Positions 24,936 through 32,152 of a stretch of DNA of 64,000 bases are shown in pieces. Position 1 is the first letter of the stretch. Every line of letters begins with the position of its first letter. The position numbers and the translations under genes were made by a program. Source of the DNA: Bog-756 sp963839925 (lineage in GTDB: Bacteria; Actinomycetota; Acidimicrobiia; Acidimicrobiales; RAAP-2). The notes below the pieces were generated by a model. The model worked only from the letters and a program-made list of their open reading frames with translations. It had not been told where the DNA came from and did not search any database. Location of the stretch: the NCBI GenBank assembly GCA_963839925.1, contig CAWIWV010000001.1:868001-932000 (forward strand), in the 5' to 3' direction.

Positions 24936-25337
24936 TCACTCCGACGTTTTGGCGGTCTTCGTCGTGCCCTGTTTCTTCGAGGAAGAGTCTGAAGATGTCG
25001 TGTTCGAAGAGCTCGTGGAAGAGGGTGAACTCGAACTGTCGGACGAGGTGGAGGACGACTCTTTGGTGCTGCCACTCGAAGAAGAATCATCGGAGCCTGA
25101 GCCGGCCTTCGACGCCACCTCGCCGTCTGACTTCTTGGTGGAGGAGGAACCGTTCCGGCTGTCCGTCTTGTAGAAACCGCTCCCCTTGAACACGATGCCC
25201 ACGTTGCCGAACACCTTTCGCACCGGCGATCCACAGGTGGGGCAAGAGGTCAGCGGGTCATCCTGAAAGGACTGCACGACGTCGAAGTTCTTCTCGCAGC
25301 TCTCGCAGCGATACTCGTAGGTGGGCAATCCGGTCAT
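24936..25337 (-). CDS. FmdB-family zinc-ribbon protein with serine-rich tail
   Basis: The 133-residue protein opens MTGLPTYEYRCESCEKNFDVVQSF with cysteine pairs 11/14 and 32/35, the FmdB/CxxC putative regulatory zinc ribbon. VFGNVGIVFKGSGFYKTDSR ends the family domain near residue 62. The remaining 70 residues are mostly Ser, Thr, Lys, Asp and Glu, a low-complexity tail. GAGAGG lies near the ATG. It is 52 bases upstream of pilT on the same strand. FmdB homologues were named beside formamidase genes; the role here is unknown. Confidence 0.75.
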   Translation of the reverse strand: MTGLPTYEYRCESCEKNFDVVQSFQDDPLTSCPTCGSPVRKVFGNVGIVFKGSGFYKTDSRNGSSSTKKSDGEVASKAGSGSDDSSSSGSTKESSSTSSDSSSSPSSTSSSNTTSSDSSSKKQGTTKTAKTSE

Positions 25338-25425
25338 CCTCTCGGGTCTGACGTGGGCAGTTGGCGGCTCAAAGTCTGGCTAGCAGTCTACCTGATCGAG
25401 TGCCAGTTCCGTCCTGAGGGACCTG

Positions 25426-25438
25426 GCGCCCGTACAAT
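25426..25438 (+). promoter_or_regulatory. GCGCCCGTACAAT promoter element before moaC
   Basis: This is the same 13-base element as upstream of pilT, in the same orientation relative to the gene. TACAAT at 25433-25438 is a -10 box; a GTG follows 6 bases later at 25445. Confidence 0.5.
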
Positions 25439-25444
25439 GTGACG

Positions 25445-25468
25445 GTGATCGACGGGATGGTGTCATGA
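25445..25468 (+). other. possible 7-codon leaderless mini-ORF coupled to moaC
   Basis: GTG ATC GAC GGG ATG GTG TCA TGA starts 6 bases after TACAAT, the spacing of actinobacterial leaderless starts. Its stop overlaps the moaC ATG as ATGA, so it could feed ribosomes into moaC. The spacing is visible; translation is inferred. Confidence 0.35.
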
Positions 25469-25953
25469 CGGACCGAAGCCTCAGCCATCTGGACCCTTTC
25501 GGCGGAGCCCGGATGGTGGACGTATCACCGAAGGAAGCCACCCACCGAAGGGCGCTGGCGCGGTGCAGAGTCGCGATGAAGCCCGAGACGACTGCCAAGG
25601 TGGCCAACAACGCCATCACCAAGGGCGACGTCCTTGCGGCGGCGAGGGTCGCCGGCATCCAGGCGGCAAAGCGAACCGCAGAACTGGTCCCGATGTGTCA
25701 CCCCCTGCTGGTGGGTGCAGTGCACGTGGACTTCACCATCGGGGACGACTTCGTCGAGGTCGAGACCAAGGTCGAAGCCGTGGATCGGACTGGAGTGGAG
25801 ATGGAGGCGATGACCGCGTGTGCCATTGCCGCGCTCACCGTCTACGACATGTGTAAGACCACCGACCGCACCATGAGCATCGGGCAGCTCATGCTCTGGG
25901 AAAAGACGGGCGGGAGCTCCGGCGTCTGGAAGCGGGACCCGCGCATCGCCTAG
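25465..25953 (+). CDS. moaC: cyclic pyranopterin monophosphate synthase MoaC
   Basis: The 162-residue protein matches MoaC: LDPFGGARMVDVSPKEATHRRALA, KGDVLAAARVAGIQAAKRTAELVPMCHPLL (Cys78, His79) and MEAMTACAIAALTVYDMCKTTDRTMSIGQLMLWEKTGGSSG. It converts 3',8-cyclo-GTP made by MoaA into cyclic pyranopterin monophosphate in molybdenum cofactor synthesis. No other moa gene is in the window. It stands between the minus-strand pilus operon and a convergent small gene. Confidence 0.95.
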   Translation: MTDRSLSHLDPFGGARMVDVSPKEATHRRALARCRVAMKPETTAKVANNAITKGDVLAAARVAGIQAAKRTAELVPMCHPLLVGAVHVDFTIGDDFVEVETKVEAVDRTGVEMEAMTACAIAALTVYDMCKTTDRTMSIGQLMLWEKTGGSSGVWKRDPRIA

Positions 25954-25989
25954 ACGCGGATGGGGCGGAGGAAGGCCAGAAGGTGCCGG

Positions 25990-26286
25990 TCAGGTACGAA
26001 CTGCCGAGCGCAGATCCCTCAGTGAGAGTTCCGACGTGGCCTCTCCGCCACACTGCGAACAGTGCTCGACGTGCCTCCAGCTACGAAGCAACCGAGTGCC
26101 TTCGGGGTTGAGCAGCACCACGAACGACTCGGACAGGGGATCGATCTCCACTCCGTAACAAGCCTGCCATTCGGTCGAGGCAGGGCTGGCGCGGTGGTCC
26201 GAGCCCTTGACGACGCGACGGAACCGCGACTTGTCCAAGTCGATGATCCAAGTGCTGTGGCACGACTCGATAACGATTGGCTCCAC
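25990..26286 (-). CDS. small hypothetical protein with CxxC
   Basis: I do not recognise this family. From the GTG at 26286 it gives 98 residues (VEPIVIESCHSTWIIDLDKSRFRRVVKG), with alternating strand-like segments and a HVEHCSQCGGEA motif near residue 78 that could bind metal. The text WQACYGVEIDPLSESFVVLLNPEGTRLLRSW looks like folded protein, not random translation, because bulky residues are spaced as in beta strands. No good ribosome site precedes the GTG. It lies between moaC (convergent) and the histidine kinase on the same strand. Confidence 0.5.
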   Translation of the reverse strand: MEPIVIESCHSTWIIDLDKSRFRRVVKGSDHRASPASTEWQACYGVEIDPLSESFVVLLNPEGTRLLRSWRHVEHCSQCGGEATSELSLRDLRSAVRT

Positions 26287-26448
26287 GGGGTCAGTATCCC
26301 ATGAATTTGATGAGATACAGCTCTGTCTTTCGTTTCGGTTGAGTGACAGTTGCGTGTACCTGCGAGTGTGCTGATCGAGCTTCTTGGATTCGAAATCAGT
26401 GGCAAAACTGGCCTGGATCAGGGGAATAGGCCAAAACAAGGTCGTCCA

Positions 26449-27924
26449 TCAGGCGGTATTCGTCGTCGGGACCCGCACCTCGAGGGTCGTCCCACAGCCA
26501 GGTGTCGAACGGAGCAGCAGCTGGGCGCCGATCAGGTTGGCCCGCTCTGTCATCCCGGCAAGGCCCAAGGTGCTGGAGCCCGAAGCCTCCCGCTTCGCTT
26601 CGAGATCGAACCCTGCGCCATCGTCCGCCACCACGAGGAGAAGCCGATCTTCGCTGAATTCCAACTTCACGGTCACCAGTCGAGCGGCAGCGTGACGCTC
26701 GATGTTCGAGATGGCTTCTTGGGCGATGCGGAACAGCGCCAACTCGACCGGCGGGGCGAGGCGATGCTCGGCGCCGTTGACGCTGAACGATGTCTCGAAA
26801 TCCTGTCGCTCGCCGGCTTCGGTCAGGATCTGATCGATGGAGGCGACCAGGCCCAAGTCATCGAGGATGGAGGGTCGAAGGCCCTTTGCGATGGAGCGCA
26901 ATTCGGCAACGATTTCTTCGACGGTCATTCGAAGATCGACCAGCTCCGATCCCTGTTCGAGCAACGGATCGGGGAGGGAGCTCATCGAGTCGATCTGCCT
27001 GCAAAGGTGGATGAGGGTTTGGACAGGACCGTCGTGGAGCTCATGCGCGATGCGACGGCGCTCTTCTTCCTGCCCGGACAACACGTGGGCAGCGAATGCC
27101 TCCATCATCTCGTGGCGTCTGGTCTCTGCGGTCACGTCTTCGAAGACGACCTGCATCCTGGTTCCCATCTCAGATCTGCCGAGCATCGTTGCGGTCGGGC
27201 GGTAGAGCACCTCCTCTCCGTTGATCTCGAAGGAGATCGGTTCCATGGGATCACTGCTGCGGAGGGAGCCGACACCGCCGGCATATTGGAGCGAGACGAG
27301 CTTGGTCAGAATCTGACCCGAGGCGAGCGGCCCGATCATGTCCACCAGACGAATCGGGGGGGCCGGCTGGTCTTCCGAAGCGAATGTGCCGTTTCTTGCA
27401 GCCGACGCTCGACCGAACGCCCTTTGAGCCGAAGGGCTGGCTTCTGCGACATTGCCCTTCCCGTCGACGATCAGGATCGGCGACGGGTTGGAGTCGAACA
27501 GCTCGCGATAGAGCGCCTGTGCATCCGAATGAGCCAGTTGGGCGAGTTCGGCAATCCGGCGGGCGTCCCGCTCCGCGGTGACCCGGTATCCGATCAGACC
27601 CGCAAGGCCGTCAAGCAGCACCACTTGGACGACCTCGGCCCAGGCGGCTCCGTAATCATGATCCGCGATCGCAGCGACAAATCGCGGAACCGAAAGCAGG
27701 GTGACCCAGCCTCCCGTCACCAGTGCACCGTTCAACCCATAGTTCAACGCGGCATAGACAACCGGAACCAGAAAGATCACCAGCGTCGAGAACTCGACTG
27801 CCTGCGACGCCGGATCGAGATTGAAGGCGACGGTGACCGAGAGGCGGATCAGGGCGAGGGCCAGAATGACGAGCTGAAGCACCCAAAACCGCGAGTACAT
27901 CCAGGCTCTCTCCTCCGGGTTCAC
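26449..27924 (-). CDS. NarL-family membrane sensor histidine kinase
   Basis: The 491-residue protein has an N-terminal membrane domain of four or five helices (residues about 12-115), a PAS-like domain (ELFDSNPSPILIVDGKGNVAEASPSAQRAFG), then a HisKA_3 domain with His297 in RRIAHELHDGPVQ. A HATPase domain ends the protein (IAQEAISNIERHAAA, DDGAGFD, STLGLAGMTERANLIGA). It would phosphorylate the response regulator whose stop overlaps its start by 4 bases. The location between the two pilus arms suggests, but does not show, control of pilus genes. Confidence 0.9.
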   Translation of the reverse strand: MNPEERAWMYSRFWVLQLVILALALIRLSVTVAFNLDPASQAVEFSTLVIFLVPVVYAALNYGLNGALVTGGWVTLLSVPRFVAAIADHDYGAAWAEVVQVVLLDGLAGLIGYRVTAERDARRIAELAQLAHSDAQALYRELFDSNPSPILIVDGKGNVAEASPSAQRAFGRASAARNGTFASEDQPAPPIRLVDMIGPLASGQILTKLVSLQYAGGVGSLRSSDPMEPISFEINGEEVLYRPTATMLGRSEMGTRMQVVFEDVTAETRRHEMMEAFAAHVLSGQEEERRRIAHELHDGPVQTLIHLCRQIDSMSSLPDPLLEQGSELVDLRMTVEEIVAELRSIAKGLRPSILDDLGLVASIDQILTEAGERQDFETSFSVNGAEHRLAPPVELALFRIAQEAISNIERHAAARLVTVKLEFSEDRLLLVVADDGAGFDLEAKREASGSSTLGLAGMTERANLIGAQLLLRSTPGCGTTLEVRVPTTNTA

Positions 27925-28607
27925 GTGGTCGACTCCGACTCCTCCAGGCGATCCCGGCCGAACAAGCTGTTGGCAAGGGCGTAGTGGACCAGCTCGGTGC
28001 GCGAGGTCGTCCCGAGCTTGTCGAAGACGTGGTTGAGGTGGCCCTCGACGGTGCGTGGGCTGATCTCCAGCTGCCTGGCGATCGCCTTGTTCGACATCCC
28101 CCTCGCGACCAAGCGAACGACCTCGTGTTCCCTTGCGGTGAGTCGCGGCACGGCTCCAACCTCTGCTGAAGCATCAGGCGTTCCGCCACTCGCGCCGCCG
28201 ATGGCGAAGTGGGCGTTGCCCTCGCAAGCCTCGCGGATCGTCCGGACAAGCTCGTCGCTCGGCATCGTCTTCAACAGGTAGCCGGCGACTCCTGCTCCGA
28301 GAGCTGCCCGCACGTAGTTCTCGTCGTCGTACGCACTCAGGATCAAGACGGTGATGTCGGGAAAGTCAACGCCGATCTGTCGCGCCAGATCGATCCCGTT
28401 GACCGAGGGAAGTTTGATGTCCACGAGGACGACCTGGGGATTCGCATCGGCGATGACTCGGAGTGCTGCATCCCCGTCAGCCGCTTCGCCGACGACCGTG
28501 AAGTCCTCCGCGTCTTCGAGAATGCGACGGGTTCCCGTCCGAAGCAGCTCGTGATCGTCCACCACGACGACCCGCCAGGGTGGCCCGAGGCGCTCGACGC
28601 TGGCCAT
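27921..28607 (-). CDS. NarL/LuxR-family response regulator
   Basis: The 228-residue protein has a receiver domain with acidic pocket VVVDDHELLR and phospho-acceptor Asp63 in VVLVDIKLPS, plus the conserved Lys in GYLLKTMPSDEL. It ends in a LuxR-type HTH (LTAREHEVVRLVARGMSNKAIARQLEISPRTVEGHLNHVFDKL). It is coupled to the kinase gene downstream by ATGA. Its start is 18 bases past the end of the degenerate prepilin peptidase gene. Confidence 0.93.
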   Translation of the reverse strand: MASVERLGPPWRVVVVDDHELLRTGTRRILEDAEDFTVVGEAADGDAALRVIADANPQVVLVDIKLPSVNGIDLARQIGVDFPDITVLILSAYDDENYVRAALGAGVAGYLLKTMPSDELVRTIREACEGNAHFAIGGASGGTPDASAEVGAVPRLTAREHEVVRLVARGMSNKAIARQLEISPRTVEGHLNHVFDKLGTTSRTELVHYALANSLFGRDRLEESESTT

Positions 28608-28625
28608 ACCCCCATCGTAGGTTCG

Positions 28626-29442
28626 TCAACCGCCTGCGAGAAGGGACGCCACGAGTGCGATCACAAGAGCAGAGACCAGCGGGGTCGCAAAGACCGGGGG
28701 AATGCTCGGGGCCACTTGGTACTGGTCGCCGACACGAGTGGCCTGCCTGCTCGACGACCAGACTCCGACCAAGCACACGAAATAGGTGAGTAGCCCGAAG
28801 CTGACCCCGACGATCGAGGACTCTAATCCGAGGCCTCCTGACCAGCAGCCGACCAGCAGGAGCATCGAGCGCCCGTGTCCTCGCGGGTCGAGACAAGCCG
28901 GGTCGATGGATCGGAGCAGCCCGAAGAGGGCAACTCCCACGATGAGACCGGCGAGCGATCCGACGAGGATCCGCCAATGGCCGTCCCAACCGGCTCCGAT
29001 GGCGACGATGGCCTGCCCCAAAGTGGCAGCGATTGCAGCCACCGAGACCGGTGCCCGATTCCCGTCGTATTCGATGAGGGCGATGGCGAGCGCACCTGCG
29101 GCCAGTGAGCAGTAGCCGGCGGACACCAGGCTGGCATGCCAAGCCCAGGTGATCAGGCCAAACGTGACGCCCGTGGTCAACTCGACCAGCGGGTACCGCG
29201 CTCGATATGGGCTGGTGGCAGCTCCTGCACCGGGCCCGCAGGAGGATCCACGAGACGACCGGAATGTTCTCCCACCAGCTCAGCTGGTGCCGGCAGTTCG
29301 GGCAGAACGAGCGGGGTGAGGAGACCGAGAGACCGAGGGGGGCACGATAGACGACGACGTTGAGGAATGACCCGACCAGCAGCCCAACGACACCGGCGAA
29401 CAGGGCCGTCGCCACCAACCGCGGAGTGTCGCCCGAGCCCAT
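28626..29442 (-). pseudogene. pilD: prepilin peptidase (PilD/A24) with frameshift and lost GxGD motif
   Basis: The N-terminal half (from about 29442) has a membrane helix with LLVGSFLNVVVYRAPLG and the methylase-domain zinc site CPNCRHQLSWWENIPVVSWILLRARCRSCHQPIS. The frame then breaks near 29198-29205. Removing one base (about 29202) restores Ile-Ser-Ala-Arg-Tyr-Pro-Leu-Val-Glu, the family sequence. The second half has several membrane helices and one possible active-site Asp (ALIEYDGNRAP). The second motif, normally GxGDxK, reads RGHGRSMLLL, so its aspartate is gone. Two independent defects argue for real loss of activity or for a divergent paralogue. It is divergent from pilB. Confidence 0.8.
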
Positions 29443-29524
29443 GGGTACGTATTCAACTCGCGTCTGACGGCCTGTATTTGGATTGCGGTTCAATCTCCCC
29501 CACTCGTCTGCCGATAACTGCGGC

Positions 29525-32152
29525 ATGCCCGACGTGGACGCCATTCGTTGGATGGCGAGCGAGCACGACCTCGAGTTCGTCGACCTCGATACCTATGGGG
29601 TCGATCCCGCCGCAGGCGGGATCATTCCCGCGCCTCTTGCCATGCAGCACCACGTGGTGGCCATCAAGCGGAAGTTCGGGACCCCGGTTGTCGCCACCTC
29701 CGACCCGGAGGACCTGGCGGCGCAGGAGTCGATCCGCGAGACCATCGGCAGGGACTTCATCTCGGTCGTGGCTTCCCCGGACCAGATTGACAGATTGCTC
29801 GAACAGCTGTTCGGGACCGGTGAGTCTTCCGGAAGTGCCGACGAAGGAAACTCGGCGACCGGAAGCGGCCGCACAGTCGCCGCTCCTGAGTCGCCTGCTG
29901 AAGATGACTGGTTCGACGATCTGCCGGCAGCCGACGTCGATCTTTTGGATCCGATCGCCAAGGAACTCTTGACGGAGCCACTCGAGCAGGTGGTCGTCGA
30001 GCTCGCAGAGCCGGATGTCGCCGAACCGGACGTTTCAGAGTCCGACCTAGAGCCTGATGTTGCCGAACTTGACCTCGAGCCCACCGAACCAGAAGCCGCG
30101 GACGGCTCACCGGAGATCGTCGAACTCGAGGAGTATCGGGACGAGAAGACCGGCCTCGAGGATGCGATTGGCGACGAGGACGAAATCGTTGCCGACGAGG
30201 ACGAAATCGTTGCCGAGGACGAGATCGTTGCCGAAACGCCCACCCTTGATGCCGAGATACCCATCCTTGACCCCGAAGCTCCGACTCTCGACGACCTCGC
30301 ATTGACGCTTGACGTTGGTGAGGTTGAAAGCAACCAGGACGAAGGCGATGACGATCGCACTTCAGATCCCGCGGATTCGGCTGCCATTGCTGCCGACCTG
30401 GTCGCAGAGGCCGTCGCGGAGTATGAGGCGGACTCAATCGGTTCGGATGGCGGGGAGGGGACGTCGTCGCTCCCGCCATTGGCCAAGTTCCTGGTGGACG
30501 ACGAGCGGGTGTCCATGGAGGACATCGAGGCGGTGCTCGAGGAGCATCAAGAGACCGGCGAGAGCATCGCCCGGATCCTCACCAACAAACGACTCGTCAC
30601 CGAAGCCGATCTCATGTGGGGGATGGCCCAGGAGCTGGGGCTCGATTTCGTCGACCTCGACACCTACGGGATCGACTACACGGCTGCTGGGACCATTCCC
30701 GAGGCGACCGCTCGCTACCACAACGTCATGGTCATCGGGAGCGAAGACGGTGTGCCCGTGGTTGCCACCTCGAACCCCACCGACGTCTTTGCAACGGACG
30801 ACCTCCGTACGATCATCGGGCGCAGTTTCAAGATGGTCGTCGCCACCCGGACCCAGATCGCTTCGTTCATCTCGCAGTCCTTCAGTGGCGGTGACGATGC
30901 CGCCGACATGGCGGTCGAGGCCTCACTCGGTTTCGACAGCTCGAAGGACAACAAGGTCGACGACATCCAGGCCGTCACCGAAGAGGCCCCCATCGTTCGC
31001 TATGTGAACCTCCTGATCCTCCAAGCTCTCAACGAGCGAGCATCTGACATCCATGTCGAGCCGACCGATAGCGACCTGCGCATTCGGTATCGAATCGACG
31101 GTGTGCTCCACGACGTGTCGACGGCTCCTCGAGCGATCTCGGCGGCGGTGATCACCCGCCTCAAGGTCATGGCTGACTTGAACGTCGCCGAGCACCGCAT
31201 TCCTCAAGACGGGCGTATCTCGCTCAACGTTGGGAGCAAAGAGATCGATCTTCGGTTGGCGACCCTCCCGACCATCCACGGGGAGAAGGTGGTGATGAGG
31301 GTGCTCGACAAGTCGAGCGTGGTCCTCGGATTCCCCGATCTCGGTTTCGATGACGATCTTCTGGCCACCTACGAGGGCCTGTACACCAAGCCGTACGGGA
31401 CCATCCTCGTGACAGGTCCGACCGGGTCGGGAAAGTCGACGACCCTCTACACCACGCTCACCGCGCTCAATGCGCCAGACAAGAACATCATCACCGTCGA
31501 AGACCCGGTCGAGCTCCAACTCAAGGGCGTCAACCAGGTGCAGCTCAACCCCAAGGCCGGGCTGACCTTCGCGTCCGCGTTGAAGTCCATCTTGCGTTCG
31601 GACCCCGACATCGTGCTGGTCGGAGAGATCCGTGACAAGGAGACCGCGGTGATCTCGATCGAAGCCGCCCTCACTGGACACATGGTCTTGTCCACGCTGC
31701 ACACCAACAGCGCCGCATCGAGCCCGATGCGCCTGATCGAGATGGGCATCCAGCCGTTCTTGGTCACCTCGTCGGTCTCGGGTGTACTCGCGCAGCGACT
31801 TGCTCGCCGCCTGTGCATGCACTGCAAAGAACTCCATGAGCCGACGGAGGCGGAGATCACCGCCGCCGGTTGGACAGTCGACGAGGTCCAGGAGGGTGGG
31901 GGACTGTCCAACCTCTACCGGGCGGTGGGGTGCTCAGCCTGCGCGAACACCGGTTACCGCGGGCGTAAAGCCCTGGCCGAATTGATGCCGATGACCGACG
32001 AGATCAAGCGACTCATCATCGAAGGAGGATCCGTGGAAGACATTCATAAGCTCGCGGTGGCCCAGGGGATGCTCACCCTCCGCCAGAGCGGAATTCGCAA
32101 AGCGCTCGAGGGCGAGACGACCCTCGAGGAAGTCCTCCGGGTGGTCGCATGA
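29525..32152 (+). CDS. pilB: PilB/GspE-type pilus assembly ATPase with two N-terminal MshEN copies
   Basis: From the ATG at 29525 the protein has 875 residues, long for PilB (about 570). Residues about 1-95 are the beta half of an MshEN domain (WMASEHDLEFVDLDTYGVDP). A strongly acidic linker with repeated DEIV units follows to about residue 310. A complete MshEN domain is next (FLVDDERVSMEDIEAVLEEH, LGLDFVDLDTYGIDYT). The motor has Walker A GPTGSGKSTT near 630, VEDPVELQLKG, SDPDIVLVGEIRD, a His box and the CMHC...CSAC zinc motif. It powers pilus extension. A TTG at 29483 could add 14 residues. Confidence 0.9.
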   Translation: MPDVDAIRWMASEHDLEFVDLDTYGVDPAAGGIIPAPLAMQHHVVAIKRKFGTPVVATSDPEDLAAQESIRETIGRDFISVVASPDQIDRLLEQLFGTGESSGSADEGNSATGSGRTVAAPESPAEDDWFDDLPAADVDLLDPIAKELLTEPLEQVVVELAEPDVAEPDVSESDLEPDVAELDLEPTEPEAADGSPEIVELEEYRDEKTGLEDAIGDEDEIVADEDEIVAEDEIVAETPTLDAEIPILDPEAPTLDDLALTLDVGEVESNQDEGDDDRTSDPADSAAIAADLVAEAVAEYEADSIGSDGGEGTSSLPPLAKFLVDDERVSMEDIEAVLEEHQETGESIARILTNKRLVTEADLMWGMAQELGLDFVDLDTYGIDYTAAGTIPEATARYHNVMVIGSEDGVPVVATSNPTDVFATDDLRTIIGRSFKMVVATRTQIASFISQSFSGGDDAADMAVEASLGFDSSKDNKVDDIQAVTEEAPIVRYVNLLILQALNERASDIHVEPTDSDLRIRYRIDGVLHDVSTAPRAISAAVITRLKVMADLNVAEHRIPQDGRISLNVGSKEIDLRLATLPTIHGEKVVMRVLDKSSVVLGFPDLGFDDDLLATYEGLYTKPYGTILVTGPTGSGKSTTLYTTLTALNAPDKNIITVEDPVELQLKGVNQVQLNPKAGLTFASALKSILRSDPDIVLVGEIRDKETAVISIEAALTGHMVLSTLHTNSAASSPMRLIEMGIQPFLVTSSVSGVLAQRLARRLCMHCKELHEPTEAEITAAGWTVDEVQEGGGLSNLYRAVGCSACANTGYRGRKALAELMPMTDEIKRLIIEGGSVEDIHKLAVAQGMLTLRQSGIRKALEGETTLEEVLRVVA

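Noticed and set aside
26350..27984. 544-codon plus-strand frame opposite the histidine kinase
   Set aside because: The kinase and regulator on the minus strand have clear motifs; the opposite frame has none.
29483..29524. TTG start 14 codons upstream of pilB
   Set aside because: The extra residues have no family match and no ribosome site; the ATG at 29525 begins the domain-like sequence.
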